Shown: positions 48,101 to 58,416 of the stretch, in pieces
How the letters are laid out: every line of letters begins with the position of its first letter
Numbering within the stretch: the first letter of the stretch is position 1
NCBI RefSeq assembly: GCF_904849725.1
Contig: NC_058520.1
Coordinates: 539,142,083 to 539,206,082, forward strand
Direction of reading: 5' to 3'
DNA length: 64,000 nucleotides
From: Hordeum vulgare subsp. vulgare
Taxonomy: Eukaryota; Streptophyta; Magnoliopsida; Poales; Poaceae
Position numbers and translations under genes: made by a program
Notes under the pieces: generated by a model
The model's input: the letters and a program-made list of their open reading frames with translations, nothing else
Told to the model about the DNA's origin: nothing
Databases searched by the model: none

Positions 48101-48787
48101 ATGCTCGACCGGAAATCTACAAATTGTGGTGTCTCTGCTATCGGCGAAGGTGTTATCGAGTATTATGGAAGAGTTGAAGCAATTTATGAACTTCAATTCT
48201 ATGGTGAAAACCAACCGAACGTCGTAGTCTTCGAATGTTATTGGTTCCAGCCGAAGAAGACTAGAAGGACTCATGAACATATAGGACTAGTCGAAATCAA
48301 TCCAAACACCCATTTAGATGTTCCCGATGTCTATATTACGGCTCAACAGGAGACCCAAGTTTTCTATCTACCGTGGGCATGCCAAACGGATAAGAATCTG
48401 GAAGGTTGGTATGTTGTTTATGAAGTGTCGCCACATGTCAGACCACCTCTCCCAAATGAATAGGATTATGAACCTCACATTAATCCAGACACATATGATG
48501 GAGAATTCTTCCAAGAAACACGTCTTTCCAAGAAACGTTTCAAGAACCGTCGTGCTTCACCCAAGAACATGGAAGTAGACAGCAACAATGAATCCGACTC
48601 CAGCCCTGAGCCGGAACCAGAAGACCTGGAACTCGTAGAGGTTACTGATGCGGATGACCTGTCAATGCTTCAACGATTAAAGGAAGGCCTTTCACAACTT
48701 CACGCCGTTGAACCCGACGAGCACGTCATTCATGAAGACATGCGTGATAGTGATGATGATGATGCATTTATTGATGATGATAATTAG
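45150..48787 (+). pseudogene. tnpD: CACTA-1 TnpD transposase (TNP2 family)
   Basis: Exon 1 is 45150-47700 (donor GTGAGT), a middle exon is about 47775-47894, and the last exon is 47975-48787. It reads in order: N-terminal transposase-associated region (WMYTGHPSQKEMTKEWFVKT, CPCPGCDN), TNP2 core (MLVHTSD-like, EGFNPFGMT, NNDMMHTEKNIGEAIFGTLF), DUF4218 (FNPMQHLILHLPTEARLGG) and DUF4216 (VVFECYWFQPKKTRRTHEHI), then an acidic tail (DSDDDDAFIDDDN). It is broken by TAG 45873 and TAA 46152 (both fit C to T), a one-base deletion near 47290, and TAG 48461. The first acidic residue of DGFNPFG is Glu instead of Asp (46119). TnpD proteins cut the element ends. A leader intron separates it from the leader exon. 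Confidence 0.9.
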
Positions 48788-48926
48788 TTTGTAAGATTCA
48801 CAACTTAAATTATATATATTTTAATCTTTATTATTCATGTACATATTATTATTCATGTCAGTTATTTTTTTATGCTGTACTAATTTCTTCTAATCTTTAT
48901 CATGGCAGGTCACCAGGTGTGGAAAG

Positions 48927-51448
48927 ATGGTGGGCGCTGGTCCAGGTCGCTCGACGGGTTCTTCCCAGGCGCCCCACATGAGGGGTGGTACTTCCCTTCC
49001 ACCCCTATCTCTCCGTAGAGCCTTGGCAGACAGTCTGTCGACACCACCCGTGGGTTCTTCTTCGTTGGCGGCATTGCCCACTGGGAGAGGTGCTGGTCGG
49101 GTAGGGAAGAAGGGGAAGGGTACAGGGAGAGGTGGTGGCCGCGGAAGATCCAGGAGGACTATTGAGCCGTCCTCGCCACCACCACCAACTCATTCAGCTG
49201 AGCATAGGACTACTATGGTCGACCCGTTTGCGGAGGAGGCTATGAGGACTCCGTTCTAGGAGCCTGGTGTCGACGGGCATTCGTCCCATGAGACTCCGGT
49301 CCAGGAGCAGCCTCGCGTCGAGGTGCATTCGGCCCATGAGACTACGGTTCTGGAGGCTTCACCCGACGTGGAGAGGCCCGGATGGGAGACCTGGCCGGAT
49401 CGTACCGAGTTGCCGGATTGGACAGAGGGTCCGGGTGGCTCAGGGGGTGGGGATGGCGGGGATGAGCTTACGGATAGTAAGGGCGATGTGCAGGTGGACG
49501 GGGCCACCGTGTACAAGCATGGTAGTACACGTCTCCCGGTCGCGCCGGCTACCTGCGAGCAGAGGCCGGTGATTAAACCTGAAGGAGATAGGTAAGTACA
49601 TTTACTCTTTTTTAGATTTTGGCTTCAAGTTTGTTCAAATATCTAATGCGCTGACCTTATCATACTGCAGGGGATGGGTACACCCTCTTGGAGTCCGCAG
49701 GCCAAACTTCGTCCTTGGTGTGCTTTGCCGGACAAATTTCCCAGGGTTTTTCACGTTGGCTGGTGAGGGTCAGGTTCCTACACTAGGATTTTCCTGGGAG
49801 CACTACCAAGCTGCGCAGGCCCCGCCGGAGGAGATTATAGATGGTGTCTTGTGCCACACGAGGCCCGAGATGGTGATCAAGAGCTTTTGGGTAAATTATC
49901 CTTTTACAGAATCTAAAATTAACAATATAGCTAATTATTGTACTAATCAGTGTTTTCACGTTTGATTGCAGACCTTCTATAGGTGTGAGGATGGATATGA
50001 GGAGGAGGCGGCCAGGGTTCTCGAGGCCGAGTGTAGGCGGTTACTACAGAACTTGCGCCACGAGGCTCGGCCGCAGGCTATTTGAGATTACTACGCCACA
50101 CGTGGTATTAAGAAGCAGAAGAAGGATTGCCGCGGAAAGTTTCTGAAGAAGGAGCAATACATGAAGGTAATTACCTATTCTTAAGTCCTTCTACGTAGTT
50201 TTCTTGATTTCATTCATAGGCGCAGCGCTGAAAATTCTTTCTAATTACTTACAGGTGCCCCCGAGATGGTGTGTGGATAAGATGGATTGTTGGGAGGTGT
50301 TGGTTGATGAGTGGGGCACAGGCAGCTGGCGATCCGTCCATGAGAATGCGAAGGATCGGCGTAGCCAAATGGTTGGTGTGCCACACCATCAAAGCAGCGC
50401 CAACTTACTTCAGTTCGGACGAAACTGGGTATGTGATTTGCTTCATGATTCATGCAATTCATTCTTGATGCTAATATTTTGTTCCTCTCTTTTAGGCGCA
50501 TCACAATAAGACTGAGATGCCACACTTGTACGACCTTTATGGCATGGCCCATACTGCCTCGTACAAGAAGGCGAAGGCATTCTCTGAGTCTCACCTGGAT
50601 GATCCCAACAACTTCACCAACATATCATCCCACCAGAAGCTCGTGGCCTACAGGGACGCGGGGAAGGCTACGAAAGGGGATGACTTTAACCCTAGCCAGG
50701 AACCTTTGGATCCAGAGCTGGTGATGATATGTGGTGGCGGGAGGCCCCATGGCTCGATAGCCATTGGAGATGGGATAATACGTTGTCCACTCACTCTCCC
50801 GGAGATCAAGGCGCGCCAGTCAAGTAGCTGTCCTGAGATAATGCGCCGTCCACGGCCAGTAGATCTTGCCATCGAGGTTAGTTGTACGGACTAAGAACAC
50901 TTTCATCCATTTCATTATGTGTGTCACCATAGATCATCACTGTGGTAACGAGGAATGGTGTTTCAGGTTGCTCTTCAGAAAGAGAGATTGGCAAACCAGG
51001 CTGCTCTAGAGAAAGAGATATTGGCAAGCCATGCTGCTCTTGAGGCTGCTCTTGAGAAAGAGAGATTGGCAAGTCAGGCTGCTCTTGATGAGAGGGACGA
51101 GACCACGACACGATTGATTGAGGAGGAGAGGTCCCGGAATGAGGCGGGTCAACGAGCCCTGTACGAGCTTTTTGTGGTAAGTTTTTTTCACATTATCCAA
51201 ATCATGTGTGTAATGTCTGTTTCATTACTAACTAATACGACCCACTCTTCAGGGTCTTTGCGAGAAGAGCGGTCAAGTCCCTCCGCCGATGCCCGTCTTC
51301 TCTTCGATTGACACGGCGAGTTTCATTATAAACTAGTATTAATAATTGAGTGTCATCATGCTAACTGAGACATTGCAAAATATCTATTATGCAGAATAAC
51401 TCCCGAGCGGCATCGCACGACCCTTCTCCACGTGTTTCTCCTCCTTGA
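48927..51448 (+). pseudogene. tnpA: CACTA-1 TnpA-like protein (Ptta/En/Spm family)
   Basis: Exons with GT/AG sites: 48927-49591, 49671-49890, 49972-50166, 50255-50428, 50496-50876, 50967-51176, one from 51253, and a last one from 51395 to TGA 51446-51448. The N-terminus is Ser/Pro/Gly-rich with a basic GRG patch. The middle matches the Transposase_24 domain (PRWCVDKMDCWEVLVDEW, VGVPHHQSSANL, HNKTEMPHLYDLYGMAH). The C-terminal part is a coiled coil of repeated KERLANQAALEKE-like units. Stops at 49257 (CAG to TAG) and 50083 (CGA to TGA) inactivate it. In En/Spm, TnpA binds the subterminal repeats and brings the ends together for TnpD. Confidence 0.82.
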
Positions 51449-51470
51449 TGACCACTACGGTAAGTTTAGC

Positions 51471-53850
51471 TCTAAAATGGTATAATTAGCCCATATAACT
51501 CCAAAAAGACATAATTAGGTAATTTAGCTACAACAAGAGAAGAAGAGGAGAAGAAATAGGAAAAATGAAAAGAAAGAAGAAGAAGAAGAAGAAGAGAAGA
51601 AGGAGAAGGAGGAGGAGGAGGAGAAGGCCAAGGACCTTCTAGTCCTTCTCCTCCTCCTCCTTCTCCTCCTTCTCCTCCTTCTTCTTGATTTCTTCTTCTT
51701 CTCCTCCTCCTCCTCTTTCTTCTCCTCTTTCTTATTATCCTTGCTTTAATTTCCCCAACAATGACATAATTAGCCCATTTAGCTCCAAAATGCCATAATA
51801 ACCTCAAAATGGCATAAGAACCTTGGTTAGCTCATTAATATTATATACTTAGCTTGTTTTCCTCTAAAATGGGATAATTAGCCCATTTAGCTCCAAAAAG
51901 ACATAATTAGGTAATTTAGCTCCAACAAGAGGAGAATATGAGAAGAAATAGGAAAAATGACAAGAAAGAAGAAGAAGAAGAAGAAGAGAAGAAGGAGGAG
52001 GAGGAGCAGGAGAGGAGGAGAAGGCCAAGGACCTTCTAGTCCTTCTCCTCCTCCTTATTCTTGATTTCTTCTTCTTCTCCTACTCCTCCTCTTTCTTCTC
52101 CTCTTTCATATTATCCTTGCTTTAATTTCCCCAACAATGACATAATTAGCCCATTTAGCTCCAAAATGCCATAATAAGCTCAAAATGGCATAAGAACCTT
52201 GGTTAGCTCATGAATATTATATTCCTAGCTTGTTTTCCTCTAAAATGGTATAATTAGCCCATATAGCTCCAAAAATACATAATTAGGTAATTTAGCTCCA
52301 AGAAGAGGAGAAGAGGAGAAGAAATAGGAAAAATGAAAAGAATGAAGAAGAAGAAGAAGAAGAGAAGGAGAAGGAGGAGGAGGAGGAGGAGAAGGCCAAG
52401 GACCTTCTAGTCCTTCTCCTCCTCCTCCTTCTCCTCCTTATCCTCCTTCTTCTTGATTTCTTCTTCTTCTCCTCATCCTCCTATTTCTTCTCCTCTTTCA
52501 TATTATCCTTGCTTTAGTTTCCCCAACAATGACATAATTAGCCCATTTAGCTCCAAAATGCCATAATAACCTCAAAATGGCATAAGAACCTTGGTTAGCT
52601 CATGAATATTATATGCTTAGCTTGTTTTCCTATAAAATGGGATAATTAGATCATTTAGCTCCAAAAAGACATAATTAGGTAATTTAGCTCCAACAAGAGG
52701 AGAAGAGGAGAAGAAATAGGAAAAATGAAAAGAAAGAAGAAGAAGAGAAGAAGGAGAAGGAGGAGGAGGAGGAGGAGAAGGAGGAGAAGGCCAAGGACCT
52801 TCTAGTCCTTCTCCTCCTTCTTCTTGATTTCTTCTTCTTCTCCTCATCCTCCTCTTTCTTATCCTCTTTCATATTATCCTTGCTTTAGTTTCCCCAACAA
52901 TGACATAATTAGCCCATTTAGCTCCAAAATGCCATAATAAGGTCAAAATGGCATAAGAACCTTGGTTAGCTCATGAATATTATATTTTTAGCTTGTTTTA
53001 CTCTAAAATGGTATAATTAGCCCATATAGCTCCAAAAATACATAATTAGGTAATTTAGCTCCAACAAGAGGAGAAGAGGAGAAGAAATAGGAAAAATGAA
53101 AAGAAAGAAGAAGAAGAAGAAGATAAGAAGGGGAAGGAGGAGGAGGAGAAGGCCAATGACCTTCTAGTCCTTCTCCTCCTCCTCCTTCTCCTCCTTCTCC
53201 TCCTTCTTCTTGATTTCTTCTTATTCTCCTCCTCCTCCTCTTTCTTCTCCTCTTTCATATTATCCTTGCGTTAATTTCCCCAACAATGACCTAATTAGCG
53301 CATTTAGCTCCAAAATGCCATAATAAGCTCGAAATGGCATAAGAACCTTGGTTAGCTCATGAATATTATATTCTTAGCTTGTTTTCCGCTAAAATGGCAT
53401 AATTAGCCCATATAGCTCCAAAAGACATAATTAGGTAATTTAGCTCGAACAAGAGGAGAAGAGGAGAAGAAATAGGAAAAATGAAAAGAAAGAAGAAGAA
53501 GAAGAAGATGAGAAGAAGGAGAAGGAGGAGGAGGAAGAGGAGAAGGAGGAGAAGGCCAAGGACCTTCTCCTCCTTCTCCTCCTTCTCCTCCTTCTTCTCC
53601 TTCTTCTTGATTTCTTCTTCTTCTCCTCCTCCTCCTCTTTCTTCTCCCCTTTCATATTCTCCTTGCTTTAATTTCCCCAACAATGACATAATTAACACAT
53701 TTAGCTCCAAAAGGCAATAATAAGCTAAAAATGTCATAAGAACCTTGGTTAGCTCATGAATATTATATTCTTAGCTTGTTTTCCGCTAAAATGACATAAT
53801 TAGCTCAAAAACATCATATTTTGTTCTTCTTCTGACTTTCTTATTCACAT
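51471..53850 (+). repeat. Six-unit tandem array of a 371-396 bp foldback repeat
   Basis: Units begin with TAAAATGGTATAATTAGCCC or close variants near 51471, 51863, 52239, 52631, 53002 and 53389, with a partial seventh at 53785. Each holds a purine block (GAAGAAG...GGAGGAGG), a centre AAGGCCAAGGACCTTCTAGT in most units, a complementary pyrimidine block, then ATTTCCCCAACAATGACATA. The array lies after the TnpA stop, between a possible donor (CGGTAAGT, 51460) and acceptor (TTTTTGCAG, 53858), so it may be a 3' UTR intron. Confidence 0.9.
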
Positions 53851-53858
53851 TTTTGCAG

Positions 53859-54226
53859 ATTGGATATACTACATGCATGGAAGCTGGCATTCATGGAGTT
53901 GAACAATGTCGATGGATGAACTTTAGATGTATATCATCTAGTTTTCATTTGAGTTGATGAACAATGTCGAACTATATGTATATGTGTATATGGATAAATA
54001 GTGCAATACTTTGTATGTTGGTTCTTTCGGTATATGGGGATGTACATTGATTTATATGTATATCATATATGTGTGGTGAATTATATATATGTGTTGGCAA
54101 GTATATGTGTGGTGAACTATATATCATATATGTGTGGTGAATTATATAAATGTGCTATTAAATATATATATATATATATATGTGCTGTGAAATAATATAA
54201 AACAAAAAAGGGTACTATATGGGCTC
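53859..54226 (+). other. CACTA-1 possible 3' UTR exon and AT-rich tail
   Basis: Starts after the TTTTTGCAG acceptor and runs into TATATGTGTGGTGAATTATA repeats and a short (TA)n tract (54163-54181). No convincing coding sequence. Confidence 0.45.
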
Positions 54227-54762
54227 TTTGCCGTCTGCCAGCTGATGGCAAAGACCTGTGCCATCAGCTGGCAGACGGCAAAGGTGCCACATGGCACCCA
54301 ACTGTGCATCCTGGGGTGTCTATATAGGCTCTTTGCCGTCTGCTTCCAGGGTGGGAAGACGGCAAAGAAGAGGGCACAGACTAGGGGGGAGGAGGAGGAG
54401 GCAGATGGCAAAGAGTGGAGGGGGGGGGGGAGGAGGAGGAGGCAGACGACAAAGAAGAGGGGGGAGGCAGACGGCAAAGAAGAGGGGGGGGGCAGGCAGA
54501 CGACAAAGCCTCCGTTAACCCCTAACAGATGCAACGCCTATCGGCTGCCGTCTCAAGCACTTTGCCGACTGCTCCTATGAAAAACTGATGGCAAAGCTCT
54601 TTGCCGTCCGCTTTGGGGAGACAGACGACAAAGAAGGTACGACGCCGTCGTAGGCTGACACAGAAATTTTGCCGGCCGTGAGAATCTTTGTCGTTTGTGG
54701 TATTATCTTTGCCGTCCAGGATTTACTCTTTGCCGTATGTGATGGCAGATGGCAAAGAAGCT
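54227..54762 (+). repeat. CACTA-1 right subterminal repeats
   Basis: Nearly twenty copies of the TTTGCCGTC/GACGGCAAAG motif with variants such as GACGACAAAG, ending just inside the right terminus. Confidence 0.85.
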
Positions 54763-54775
54763 GATTCCTGTAGTG

Positions 54776-55974
54776 TGTGCATCCAACTTGCTTGCTCACG
54801 AAGACCTAGGGCAATTTTGAGGAAGCCCATCATTGGAATATACAAGCCAAGTTATATAATGAACATTCCCACTAGCATATGGTAGTGACAAAGCAAGAAG
54901 CTCTCAATCATGAAGAACATGGTGCTATTATGAAGCACAAGTGTTAAAAAATATAGTAGCATTGTCCCTTCTCTCTTTTTCTCTCTTTTCTCTTTTTTTT
55001 CATTTGGGCTCTTAGGCCTCTTTTTTCTTTTCTTTTTTTTTGTTTTCAGGCTCTTTGGCCTATTTTTTTTAATTTTATTTATTTATTTATTTACTCACAT
55101 GGGACAATGCTCTAATAATGATGATCATCACACTTTTATTTACTCACAGCTCAAAACTCACAATGATGACTCCATAGGAAATGCCTCCGGCAGTGTACCG
55201 GGATGTGCAACTATCTAGCATGGCGTATGACGTTGAAACATCTCGCTAGCTATCTTACGATCATGAAATGGCAATATGAGAGTGGTGGCACAAGTCATGA
55301 GACAGAACGGTGGGATTTGCATGGCAATATATCTTGGAATGGCTATGAAAATGCCATAGTAGGTAGGTATGGTGGCTGTTTTGAGGAAGGCATATGGTGG
55401 GTTTGTGCACCGGCGAGAATTGCGCGGTACTAGAGAGGCTAGCAATGGTGGAAGGTGAAAGTGTATCTATACCATGGACTCACATTAGTCATGAAGAACT
55501 CACATACTTGTTGCGAAAGTTTTTATTAGTAATCGAAACAAAGTGCTAAACGCATACTCCGAGGGGAAGGATTGGTAGGTGTTAACCATTGCGCGATCCT
55601 GACCTCAACACAAATGATGACAATCAATAGATCAATTATGCTCCGACTTCCTAACATAGCGGTTCACCATACGTGCATGCTACGGGAATCACTAACTTCA
55701 ACACAAGTATTTCTAGATGCACAACACCCTACTAACATAGCTCTTAATATTACCAAATCCACGTCTCAAAACTAATTGAGAGGAATCAAAACTTCTCTTT
55801 CTACTCAATGCACATGAAGATGGAGGTTTTTGCATCCTCTTTGGGTACCTATCACATTTGGGACTACTTTCATAGCATAAGCCAACTACCAAATCATGCA
55901 CCGCCGTGCTCTAAAGATATAAGTGAAGCACTAGAGCAAAAGTATCTAGCTCAAAAGATATAAGTGAAGCACTA
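54776..55974 (-). other. Gypsy interior, 3' non-coding part (right of the CACTA)
   Basis: Continuation of 42539-43128. It contains T-rich runs (54960-55090) with GGCTCTTAGGCC and GGCTCTTTGGCC, and a 20-base motif AAAGATATAAGTGAAGCACT present twice (about 55912 and 55954). No coding sequence was recognised. Confidence 0.55.
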
Positions 55975-55992
55975 CCCTACTGGAATTCACAA

Positions 55993-56270
55993 ATTTGCCG
56001 TCTGCCTTTCCTTTGTTGTCTGCTGACACATGGCAAAGAGCTTCTTTGCCATCAGCTGGCGCAAAGAAGACGGCAAAAAGAACACCTAAGGCAAAAAAAT
56101 TCTTTGCCGTCGGCCAGCGGACGGCAAAGGAACCAAAGGCGGACGACAAAGGGGTGGCAGATGGCAAAGGGGTGCCACCGTACACCCCATCCCACCCCAT
56201 AACGGCCACTCCCTTTGCCGTCTGCCCTCCTTCTCTTTGCCGTCGGGGGGCTGACGGCAAAGCGAGCCCC
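55993..56270 (+). repeat. CACTA-2 left subterminal repeats
   Basis: Roughly a dozen TTTGCCGTC/GACGGCAAAG motifs in both orientations, as in CACTA-1. Confidence 0.85.
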
Positions 56271-56275
56271 CCCTA

Positions 56276-56726
56276 ACGGCCGTCTCCCTCTCCCTCTCAC
56301 TCTCATCCGCTCCGACAGCCTCCTCCGCTCCGACAGTTACTCTCAGCCGCTCGTCCCCCGCCCGCCGGCCGCCTCCCCTCCCGCCAGCCGCCTCCTCCCC
56401 CGCCCCCTCCTCCCCTCCCGCGGCACCCCTCCTCCCCGCCTGCCGGCCGCCCCCTCCTCCCCGCGGCCTCCTCCCCGCGCCCTCCTCCCCGCCGGCCACC
56501 TCCACTCCTGCCCGCCGACCGCCTCTGCTCCCGCCTGTCGGCCGCCACCCCCCTTCCCCCTGCGGCATCCTCCCCGCGCCCGCCCGCGGCCGCCTCTGCT
56601 CCCGCCTGCCGGCCGCCTCCCCTCCCCCCCGCCGGCCACCTCCCCTCCCGCCCGCCGGCCGCCTGCCGCCTGCCCCCTGTCGTCGTCCACCGTCGCCGCC
56701 GCCGCCCCCTGCCGTCGTCCACCGCG
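56276..56726 (+). promoter_or_regulatory. CACTA-2 C-rich leader exon
   Basis: CCTCC/CCGCC-rich block with repeated CCCGCCGGCCGCC words, ending at donor GGTAAGTTG. Probable 5' UTR exon of TnpD. Long frames on both strands are compositional. Confidence 0.5.
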
Positions 56727-56874
56727 GTAAGTTGCAGTTCTTCTTCTTTTTCTTTTTAAAAAAGTTAATTACTTTAGTTAGTTTATTAGGTTAGTTTTTT
56801 TATTATATATAGGGTAATTTAGTTAGTTTATTTGGTTAGATTATTAGGCTAATTAGGTTAGTTAGTTAGGTTAG

Positions 56875-57280
56875 AAGAAAAAAAGAGGAAAAGCAGAAGG
56901 AAAAAAATGAAAAAGAAAAAAGGAAAAGAAGAAAATAATTAGAAGAAGAACAAAAAGAAGAAGGAGAAGAAGAAGAAGAAGAAGAAGAAGAGGAGGAGGA
57001 GGAGGAGGAGGAGAAAGAAGAAGAAGAAGAAGAAGAAGAAGAAGAAGAAGAAGAAGAAGAAGAGGAGGAGGAGGAGGAGGAGGAAGAGGAGGAGAAAGAA
57101 GAAGAAGAAGAAGAAGAAGAAGAAGAAGAAGAAGAAGAAGAAGAAAAAGAATAGGAGGACAAAAGAGGAGGGGGAGTAGGAGGAGAAAGAAGAAGAAGAA
57201 GAAGAAGAAGAAGAAGAAGAAAAGAAGAAGAAGAAGAAAAAGAGGAGAGAGGAGAAGAAGAAAGAAGAGGAAAAGGGAAC
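56875..57280 (+). repeat. Purine microsatellite block (GAA)n/(GGA)n in the CACTA-2 leader intron
   Basis: About 400 bp almost without pyrimidines on the + strand: alternating GAAGAAG and GGAGGAG runs. It sits where CACTA-1 has its GGA/TCC foldback, but without the pyrimidine arm. Confidence 0.92.
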
Positions 57281-57284
57281 CCCG

Positions 57285-57645
57285 GCACCCCGAAACTGAC
57301 CCTCGACCCCCGACCCCTGACGCCCGACGCCACTGACCCCCGACCATCGACCCCCGACGCCACTGACCCCCGACCCGCCGACCCTCGACGCCACTGACCC
57401 CCGACGCCAATGACCCCGACCCAAACCCTTGGCCCACGACTCCCGACCCCCGACGCTCGACGCCACCAACCCCCGAGCCCCGACGCCACTAACACCCGAC
57501 GTCACTGACCCTGGACCCCCGATGCCACTGACCCTCCACAACCGACGCCACAAACCCCCCGACCCCGATGCCACCGACACCCGACACCACTGACCCTCGA
57601 CGGCACTGACTCCCGACGCCACTAAGCCCCGACCCCCGACACCTC
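57285..57645 (+). repeat. Minisatellite with core GACCCCCGACGCCACT
   Basis: Degenerate tandem units of about 14-24 bp (ACCCCCGACGCCACTG) follow the purine block directly. Absent from CACTA-1. Confidence 0.85.
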
Positions 57646-57975
57646 TTCTGCCTTCTTTTGAACGAGAAGGTGCTTTTCGGCCTTCTAGAGGCCCACGAGG
57701 TCATAGTTTTGTAAATTATGAGTTAGGTCACATATTTTCCGATTATGTTAATTATAAAAACATCGTATTTGTGTTGATCGTGTGAATTTCAATGTGGAGT
57801 TGTTCGACGACGTCCACATGCGTTGGACGAGCTCCGCCCTTGCGTTTGTTGGTGAGCACAAATGACTTCTCCTCCTACCCCCTTAATTTGCTCTGTCCCG
57901 GTCTTCGTGCCGATGAAACTTGCTAGCTATAGGTTTCTTCAATCATGAGTATGCGTGACTAGTATGCGTCTCCCG

Positions 57976-58280
57976 TTCGAAAGGGCGACATCTATAAATA
58001 TGCATTTCTTTGCATATTTATAACCGCCATCCTTTCGAATTGTCCAACATTATCCATGGACAGCCCGAGTATGTGTAGATTGGGTTTGTTTTCCCGTATG
58101 CTGTGCTCCGGATCCGATGCGGAATTTCGTCAGTGCCTCCCCTGTTGTTCTCCAGGTACACATCCTCTCTGCTTATTGCCGAGACGTGTATCAAGAGAAC
58201 AACGGGGAGGTGCTGCCGAAATTCTGCGTCGCATCTGGAGTAGAGCATGGGAAAACGAACCCAGTCTACACATACTCGGG
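57976..58280 (+). repeat. Two consecutive foldbacks upstream of CACTA-2 TnpD
   Basis: Foldback A at 57976-58039 and foldback B at 58064-58280, counterparts of 44709-44772 and 44797-45012 with the same order and spacing. Confidence 0.85.
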
Positions 58281-58416
58281 TGGGATTAGAACCTATCTTT
58301 ACCTATTAACGTGTAGGTTGCATGGACGTAATAAAACTGACAAACTTGATTAGCGTATGAATATAGATGATGAATTACATATTTATTTCTTGTGCCCCCA
58401 TAGGTAGCTAGGCAAC

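Larger units (their letters stand above)
43129..54775 (+). mobile_element. CACTA (En/Spm) DNA transposon, complete ends, defective genes (CACTA-1)
   Basis: 11.65 kb. Termini CACTACTGGAATCAG (left) and CTGATTCCTGTAGTG (right) are inverted repeats with a 3 bp target duplication TGT (43126-43128, 54776-54778). Inside, in order: subterminal repeats, CT-rich leader, leader intron with foldbacks, TnpD, TnpA, a six-unit tandem array, a possible 3' exon, and subterminal repeats. It is inserted in the gypsy interior. Confidence 0.95.

Noticed and set aside
51472..53737. Open frames rich in Lys/Glu/Arg or Ser/Phe inside the six-unit array
   Set aside because: They arise from purine and pyrimidine arms and shift between units; no conserved frame.
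51471..53850. Regular array considered as a CRISPR
   Set aside because: Units are nearly 400 bp, repeats and spacers are not separable, and the context is a plant transposon.
56866..57622. Several - strand frames of 180-230 codons rich in Ser, Leu and Phe
   Set aside because: They are reading frames through the GAA/GGA microsatellite and the adjoining minisatellite; composition alone explains them.
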